DNA of 64,000 bases from Syngnathus acus (taxonomy: Eukaryota > Chordata > Actinopteri > Syngnathiformes > Syngnathidae). The position numbers and the translations under genes were made by a program. Under the pieces are notes generated by a model. That model searched no databases. It saw only the letters and a list, made by a program, of their open reading frames with translations, and was not told the origin of the DNA. Location: the NCBI RefSeq assembly GCF_901709675.1, contig NC_051087.1, positions 12,401,384 through 12,465,383 of the forward strand, read 5' to 3'. Positions within the stretch are counted from its first letter, which is position 1. The number at the start of each line of letters is the position of its first letter. Below, piece by piece: positions 58,324 through 64,000 of this stretch.

Positions 58324-61300
58324 CCATTAATTCATCCATTCATAAAGGTGGGTCTTGAGCCTGTTCTTAAAAATGAGTACATTCTTTGCAGCCCTGAGGT
58401 TCTCCGGAAGGCTGTTCCACAAATGGGGGAATTCATGCCAAATTTGGTCTCTGTGTTTTGCCACATGAACATTGTGATTGTTTGAGGCGCAAAATGTGAA
58501 TTTCGACTCGCAAACTAAGATGCAAAATTGATAATTTTGAGCTTTGACGAAGAGGCTAAAATTTATTTCTGAGGCACATCGTGCAACCAGAGATGTCCAT
58601 CATCCATCCATTTTCCGAGGTAGCACTGCGGATGCGTGGTTGACACTCATACAGTGTCTCATAAGTAGGTCGGGTTTGTTTTTTGGTCTTGGAACCAATG
58701 AGGGATTACTATATATGTATAACTATACATAGTTGATACTATGTATACATGTACACACGTGTATATAATTATTGCTGTTTGGTAAGATACCATGTCAGTA
58801 AATTTCAATAGTTTTGATTGTATAAAAAGTGGATTTGTGTGTTCTAAGTAGGTTGACCTTATGAATAGTCCCTATTGCTATTTTCCTCAGGATGATAAAT
58901 GACTAGTGAGGTTTTGTAATTATTGCCCCAAAACTCAGAATGGTAATACATACGTATATGGAACATATGAACAGTACTGAACAGTAAAGTGTGCGAAGTG
59001 AATTGTAATCCAGTTGTTGTTTTGTTTTGTCTATGACGGCAATGTTTTTTGAAATTTTGGACTGTACATATTTGATGTGTGGTTTCAAACACCCCCTCCG
59101 TGAGTCTTCACCTTATCGTGGTGGAGGGTTTTGCGTGATACTAGGAGCCATATTGTCTGGGGCTTTATGCCCCATGGCAAAAGGGTCCTAGGTGAGGGGC
59201 CAGACAAAGCACGGCTCAAACAAAACCCTTATGATGGGAAATTCAAATGGACTTCGTTTTCCCTTGCTCGGACGCGGGTTACCGGGCCCCCCCTTCTGGA
59301 GCCAGGCCTGGAGTTGGGTCTCGAGGCAAGCGTCTGGTGGCCGGGCCTTCACTCATGGGGCCCGACCGGGCACAGCTCAAAAAGGCAATGTGGGTCCCGC
59401 TTTCCATGGGCTAACCACTTGTGTGAGGGGCCAAAGGGGTCGGGTGCAAAGAGAGCTGGGCGGTGGCCAAAGGCGGGGACCTTGGCGATCCGATCCCCGG
59501 GTACAGAAGCTGGCTCTTGGGACATGGAATGTCACCTCTCTGGCAGGAAAAGAGCCTGAGCTGGTGTGCGAGGCAGAAAAGTTCCAACTAGTAAATAGTT
59601 AATTCTGGAAAAACAAAGGAGCTGGCGGTGGACTTCCGCCGGCGCAAAGTCCCCCCCTCGCCGGTGAACATCCAGGGAACGGACATAGAGATTGTGGACT
59701 CTTACAAGTTCCTGGGTGTTCACCTGAACAATAAACTGGACTGGACTGTTAACACTCAGGCCCTATACAAGAAGGGCCAAAGCAGACTCCACCTGCTGCG
59801 CAGACTGAGGTCCTTCGGAGTGAGGGACGGCCCCCTGAGGACCTTCTACGACTCTGTGGTGGCGTCCGCCATTTTTTATGGGGTGGTCTGCTGGAGCAGC
59901 GGCATCACTGCAGCGGAGAGGAAGAGGCTGGACAAGGTGGTGAAGAAAGCCGGCTCTGTCCTGGGCTGCAGTCTGGACCGGGTGGAGGTGGTGGGGGAGA
60001 GGAGGATGGTGGCTAAGCTGTCCTCCATCATGGACAATGTCTTCCACCCCCTTCATGAGACTGTCAGAGCCCTGGAGAGCTCCATCAGTGACCGGCTTCG
60101 TCACCCACGATGCACCACCGAGAGGCATCGCAGGTCCTTCCTCCCTGCTGCCATCAGACTGTACAACCAGACTGTAGCTAACGGACAAAATAACATGCAA
60201 TAACGTGCAATAACCATATGTGCAATCATACTATGTGCAATATCTGTCTACCTCACACTCTTTTTACCTGCTTTTTTGCAGTTTTTTTTTCTTCCTTTGC
60301 ACTATTTTTTTATCTAATATTTTTTTTTATCTCCACTGTATATTGTGTATTGTGTATTTTGTATATACTGTCCATATTTTTTGATTATATATACCTTCTA
60401 CTTTTTTAAATCTTTTACCCCCTTCCCCGCATGCGTGTTTGTGTGTATATGTTAAGTGTACAGCTGCTAACATAGGAGTTTCCCCATTGAGGGAATAATA
60501 AAGGATTATCTTATTTTATCTTATCTTAGATATAGGCGGACTTGCCTCCACACACAGCTTGGGTTCTGGTAAAAGTCCTCTTGAGAGGGGCTGGACTCTC
60601 TTCCACTCTGGAGTTTCCCATGGTGAGAGGCGTCGAGCAGGTGTGGGAATACTTATTGCCCGAAGGCGGAGGGAGGCTACCCTCTTGTTCACTGGGGTGG
60701 ACCCCAATGTGCAGTCTGTAAATGTGCTCTCTGAAGGGAGGCCAATTGCCGCCCCATTGTATGCTAATTTATTGAAGGGGTTCTATCAAGGCTGTGAAGG
60801 CTCTGACTACTGTATCATTTCAATAATCCCTGTGAAAACGTTTACTGGGGAGAATTGCCTTTTAACAAACTGTGAAGTGTTTATTTATTACCCCATGCTC
60901 TGCCTTGTGGAAAGCCTAGTTTCAAGATTCAAAGTTTAGATTTCAATTCTTACAATATGTTTTGTAGTTGGGTGACTGACCAATAAAATCAATGGTTAAA
61001 AGATGCCTAGAGTCATGTGACTGTTGTAGGACTGCCTCACCTGTATGTGCCTTTGTTCCCAGCAGACGCACACTGTCTTGATGTCTCTTGGTTGTCTCTT
61101 GTTGAATTTTTGTCTTCTGTCAGCACTAAACAGAAGAGATGGTGTTTAAAGATTTGACACCAATGTTGTTTCAATGTGGGGACAAAAAATGTATCTTCGT
61201 GAAGACTTGTCATCAAGGGAAGACGTGTTAATAATTTTATATTTTACTACAATAATTAGAGACCATTACAAAACAATACCTTGTCCTGATTAGGGTCATG

Positions 61301-63872
61301 GGTAACTGGAGCCTATCCCCTCTTCGTGAGAGGTGAGGTGCATTCTAGACTGGTCGGCAGTCAATTGCAGTGCAGATAAAGCCCATCAACCATGCACAAA
61401 TATAGCAAATTTCTAGTGTTCAATGAGCCTAACATGTTGTCTTTGGAATGTGGGAGGAAGCTGGAGTATCCAGAGAAAACATGTGCAAGCACAGGGATGA
61501 CGCGCAAACTCCATAGAGACATTCCCACTAACTGGATTTCGTCAATGTGAGGCAGACATGTGAAGCGATATGATGCACCGTGCTGCTATATTTCATGTTT
61601 GTACACTTTGCATGGATTGGTGGAAGGGTCGTGTCTCAGTGATCCTAGAAGTTGTGGCTTGATAACAATGGAAGGGTCATCCATCGAAAACAGGTGGTTC
61701 TAGGGGTGTGGAATGTCATCTTTTTGACAGGGAAGGAGCCCAAGCTGGTGTGCGAGGCAGAGAAAATGGGACTAGCTACAGTCGAGCTTGAGTCCATACA
61801 CAGCTTGGGCTCTCGTACCAGTTCTCTTGAGAGAGGTTGGACTCTCATCCACTCTGGAGTTGCTCAAGGTAAGAGACATTCAGCAGGTGTGAGCATACTC
61901 ATTGCCCCACAACTTAGCGCTAATACATTGGGGTTTACCGTGGGTGAACAAGGGGTTGCCTTCCATTGCCTTCAAGTGGGTGGACAGGTTGACCGTGCAA
62001 CAAATGCAGTTCAGAATACCCACTGTTTTGGTGCATTGGGTGCTGCTGACCTCAAGATAGTACATTTGTGAATCCGTGGGGAAAATATTATCATAGACCT
62101 CCTCAATTCCACTGTTATCCCGTCCCATGAGGAAGCAGAATCTGGGGTCTAAAGGTAAAAATCTCCTCGGTGGCAAGTAACCACCCGGTTGTGATCCACC
62201 CGGGGATGTCCTGATTGACATGCCTCTGACATATTGCATGGACATTGGGGCCAGTAGATTGGCAGAAGGGAGGGGGTAGGTAGTCAGGTTTTAGTTTTGA
62301 AATATGGTTCTTGCATGTAAGTTGAAAAACCACAGGTCAAACAAAACTTTCAAGCTTCAAGAATGAGAAACTTTCCAAACAAGATTGATATCGTCCATGC
62401 AAAATCACATGCGTTACAAAAGGAATGTCAATGTAAACACACAAAACACACCTGTGGGAAGAATCTCAAAATCGTCCAATGAAGAATCATCAGTCTCCAC
62501 TGTATCCAGGCTACAAAATAATAAAACACATGAGGTGATATCAGATTTGGGAGTCACAGACCCACACATATTAACACACGGACACAATGAAGTTCAACTT
62601 CATACTGTTAGATTAGGCCACTTTGGCACACAATTAAATAGGTGACTCAAGCTAGCCCACTGTGCTACTGAGACTTTTCTCCTTGTTTGGCTATCCTTAT
62701 ATATAGCACTCTGGACACATATGTATGTTGACTCGAGTTGACCGTGGAGTTACACATTGTCACATAGGCAACACAAATGCACCAATTTTCTGACTCTGCG
62801 CGGAGCTCATACCAGGCATTTGATGATTCTTTATGCAACGAGTTTGTAAAGACTGCAGATAAAATGTGATGAAAAAATGTATTTACTACATAGTATGAAA
62901 GCGAGCGGATTTGAAAACAATCTGAATTGAGCTGTTCAGATAGTGCCCTCCAGATGTAAAACTGAATTCAGTTTGGTGAACACGTGCGTGCTGAGTCTGA
63001 GGCATTTGCAGCAACTCAGACAGGTTTGACTGGCCAAGAAACAATCACATTGTTTGGAGAGGAAAATAAATTATCTTCTCACGTCATTGACACGTTGCTT
63101 TGTCATTATATAAAGAAGACATGCTGAACTCCTGCCCTTTGTCAGGTGTTTGTAAAACTTTGCCAGGGGCCTTTGAACTAATAGTTTACTTTTGAATAAT
63201 CGAAACCCAGTAAAATTTTAATCACAGACGCAGACTTACTTGCTGTCTACAAAAAGAGATCTTTCTCTTTTGCGGAGAGACTGAGGACTGGGAGGCTCTG
63301 CATTTCGAGATCGGACACTTGCCACTGCATCTTCACACTTCAAGATAAATGTTGATATGTGCACACATATAAATAAACATAAACATTTTAAAACTCTGGT
63401 ATATATGCTTAATTAAAGGCCCACCAAAGTCAGGTATCTACTTAACCAATCTACTTACTACCCTTAGCTTACCCTATTGACAACCCTTGGGTAATTTTGA
63501 ACACCAATTCTGACAGTAACTTAACTTTCATTCACATACTGTACCTCCGATGTAAAGGGATTCAGTGAAGTCAAAGGTAAAGGACTAATTGCATCCATGC
63601 GACAAAGTCTTCGTCTGTTTCGGAATGGTGACTCTTCAGAGCGGACTCTATGATGCTTCCAGCCAGCAGCACTCTGCTTAAGAAAATGGCATGTCATTAG
63701 AAGTTATTTTGCTCTGCGAGTGCATTTGTAGTCCAAAATTACATGAGAGCTCTGCCGTTCTATGTTGTGTTTGGCATTCACATAAAAGGCTCTCTCCTGG
63801 AGACCCATCATTTGAGACCTCAAGATGTCCTTCTCAGCCAGGATGCGGGCGATCTGGGTCTGGGCCTCGTTT
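54733..63872 (-). CDS. card14: Caspase recruitment domain family member 14 (CARMA2), 3' part, 15 exons
   Basis: CARD14 is a cytosolic MAGUK-type scaffold that nucleates BCL10 and MALT1 to activate NF-kB, chiefly in epithelia. Exons in transcript order: 63872-63743, 63673-63545, 63337-63240, 62510-62452, 61125-61041, 58235-58019, 57872-57746, 57306-57066, 56984-56921, 56856-56736, 56630-56469, 56150-56032, 55802-55698, 55627-55512, 54940-54733. They join in frame to 659 codons plus stop. Seen: the end of the coiled coil (ILAEKDILRSQMMGLQE), an Arg/Ser-rich linker (RRRLCRMDAISP), an acidic patch (DDSSLDDFEIL), PDZ, SH3 and GUK-like domains, and a final EEQRKIVWVE motif. CARD11 and CARD10 share this layout. 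The ccdc40-side location and human 17q25.3 synteny favour CARD14. The CARD and most coiled-coil exons are beyond the window. Introns hold nested LINEs. Confidence 0.9.
54955..55002. repeat. (AATC)12 microsatellite
   Basis: Twelve AATC units in the last intron of card14, just upstream (in transcript sense) of the final exon's acceptor. Confidence 0.95.
55310..55453 (+). repeat. Retroelement 3' tail (GACTTT)n in a card14 intron
   Basis: GTGTCGCCTACTTGTATGTCTCGTCACC ... GACAATAAAGCTGACTTTGACTTTGACTTTG is a 3' UTR and tail of the kind carried by fish non-LTR elements, inserted antisense to card14. Confidence 0.65.
56200..56405 (+). repeat. tRNA-SINE fragment in a card14 intron
   Basis: Body blocks CCCCATGCCTGCGTAGGTTTTCTC, GGTTTCTGCCCACTGCCCAAAATCATGCATGGTAGGC, GAGCACTCCAAGTTGCCC and GCAACCGGTTCAGGGCCAG identify the family. 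The tRNA-like head and the tail are missing. It is antisense to card14. Confidence 0.75.
56736..57306 (-). other. card14: card14 SH3-domain exons and linker
   Basis: The exon 57306-57066 encodes DSFYVRVNVTIP, CNDILHVTNTRPTDTEDSWYANQV and SGLVPNYNR, the pattern of the CARMA SH3 domain ending in an (I/V)PxYxR string. The exons 56984-56921 (AQRLLIRAIEEM) and 56856-56736 (KTVRIVSTG, NPLWVSVE) form the linker to the guanylate-kinase-like domain. Confidence 0.85.
57746..58235 (-). other. card14: card14 PDZ-domain exons
   Basis: Two exons (58235-58019 and 57872-57746) encode a PDZ fold: a GRIVTIAFQGEALLSQIAVVG strand region, then GVFVHDVIEGSAAHTVGITHGAQIVEV, then LEDSTLEEALWALGQVTGLCHLSLRP, whose last part matches the helix-strand close of a PDZ. 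In CARMA proteins this domain precedes the SH3 domain. The binding loop is not a canonical GLGF. Confidence 0.85.
57928..58010. repeat. (AAT)n-rich microsatellite in a card14 intron
   Basis: AATAATAAT units followed by irregular AATAATTAA repeats, ending eight bases before the exon boundary at 58019. Confidence 0.85.
58278..58445 (-). mobile_element. LINE 3' end with (ATTG)n tail in a card14 intron
   Basis: On the minus strand the sequence translates as LWNSLPENLRAAKNVLIFKNRLKTHLYE, the typical C-terminal end of L2/Rex1-type LINE proteins. It is followed by a tail that runs into a (TTGA)n microsatellite at 58278-58320. It is in the same orientation as card14. Confidence 0.75.
59094..60740 (+). 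mobile_element. RTE-like LINE 5' part, interrupted by an L2-like LINE
   Basis: The left part (59094-59590) is a GC-rich 5' UTR leading into the start of an AP-endonuclease domain (LGTWNVTSLAGKEPELVCEAEKFQL). The right part (60529-60740) continues it (DIGGLASTHSLGSG..., LERGWTLFHSGVSHGERRRAGVGILIA). Between them lies an L2-like element. The pieces align with the uninterrupted relative at 61625-62235. Clade naming as RTE-like is from memory of the endonuclease start and not certain. It sits antisense in a card14 intron. Confidence 0.75.
59591..60528 (+). mobile_element. L2/jockey-like LINE 3' part nested in the RTE-like LINE
   Basis: A single open frame (about 59603-60200) encodes the C-terminal RT segment: KELAVDFRRRK, a VDSYKFLGVHLNNKLDW block, ALYKKGQSRLHLLRRLRSFGV, TFYDSVVASAIFYGVVCWSSG, VVGERRMVAKLSSIMD and RRSFLPAAIRLYN, then a stop and a T-rich 3' UTR with AATAAAGGATTATCTTATTTTATC. 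The 3' tail is short TATCTTA units. Removal restores the host LINE's reading (QL|DIGG). The insertion is younger than its host. Confidence 0.82.
61285..61595 (-). repeat. Diverged tRNA-SINE, minus strand, in a card14 intron
   Basis: GGGTCATGGGTAACTGGAGCCTATCCCC, GGTCGGCAGTCAATTGCAG, AATGTGGGAGGAAGCTGGAGTATCC and CGCAAACTCCATAGAGAC follow the order of the SINE family body. The tRNA-like head is strongly diverged. Confidence 0.7.
61625..62235 (+). mobile_element. Second RTE-like LINE fragment in a card14 intron
   Basis: A 139-codon frame (61652-62071) encodes LGVWNVIFLTGKEPKLVCEAEKMGL, HSLGSRTSSLERGWTLIHSGVAQGKRHSAGVSILIAPQLSA and GEQGVAFHCLQVGG, an AP-endonuclease N-terminal part homologous to 59500-60700. 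Sequence to about 62235 continues as degenerate element DNA. It lies antisense to card14. Confidence 0.72.
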
Positions 63873-64000
63873 CTGGAAAGGTATGCCTAGGATGCAGGGA
63901 AACCACTGCAACTCAGTTACATTCAATCCTACCAAGGTTTCCAACCTTTTCAACCGTAACTTATGATCAGCAGTATCAAACAACATTCAATAAGCCTAGC
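63873..64000 (-). other. card14: Intron of card14 continuing past the window
   Basis: Sequence upstream (in card14 sense) of the acceptor TTTCCAG next to 63872. No further exon is visible before the window end. Confidence 0.6.

Noticed and set aside
59131-59602. 136-142-codon frames taken as a host gene
   Set aside because: They lie in the 5' UTR and endonuclease start of a RTE-like LINE; a related copy is at 61625.

Overview
This is vertebrate genomic DNA, most likely from a percomorph teleost. The evidence is split genes with GT-AG introns, many CA/TG and tetranucleotide microsatellites, and a dense mix of fish-type transposable elements (L1, L2-like and RTE-like LINEs, tRNA-headed SINEs, hAT and Tc1-like DNA elements, a Gypsy LTR element). 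A syngnathid-type fish is possible from the repeat flavour, but that is a weak inference. There are no operons, CRISPR arrays or prokaryotic features.

Layout. 1-43.7 kb is a long gene-poor stretch. It holds a 5'-truncated L1 with an uninterrupted 715-codon reading frame (1.2-3.6 kb), a LINE fragment split by a hAT element (6.4-7.2 kb), scattered SINEs and LINE tails, and a nested stack at 32.4-36.3 kb (a Tc1-like element containing a SINE and an internally deleted Gypsy element). It also holds a perfect-terminal-repeat MITE (36.8 kb) and a few unique, homeodomain-motif-rich stretches that look like conserved non-coding elements. I found no convincing cellular exon there.

43.8-51.75 kb (+) holds a complete gene of 22 coding exons that I recognise as ccdc40, the axonemal 96-nm ruler coiled-coil protein. 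My exon model joins in frame to 1037 codons plus stop. Its acidic N-terminus is built from a tandemly repeated two-exon module, the most interesting local feature I found.

54.7-63.9 kb (-) holds the 3' part of card14 (CARMA2): 15 exons and 659 codons, covering the end of the coiled coil, a linker, and the PDZ-SH3-guanylate-kinase-like module. The CARD-encoding 5' exons lie beyond the right edge. The two genes are tail-to-tail, about 3 kb apart. They lie near each other on human 17q25.3 as well, where other genes sit between them. The card14 introns carry a LINE-in-LINE nest (L2-like inside RTE-like) and a second RTE-like copy.

The two genes have unrelated jobs (motile cilia; BCL10/MALT1-NF-kB signalling in epithelia), so their adjacency reflects old synteny rather than a shared pathway.
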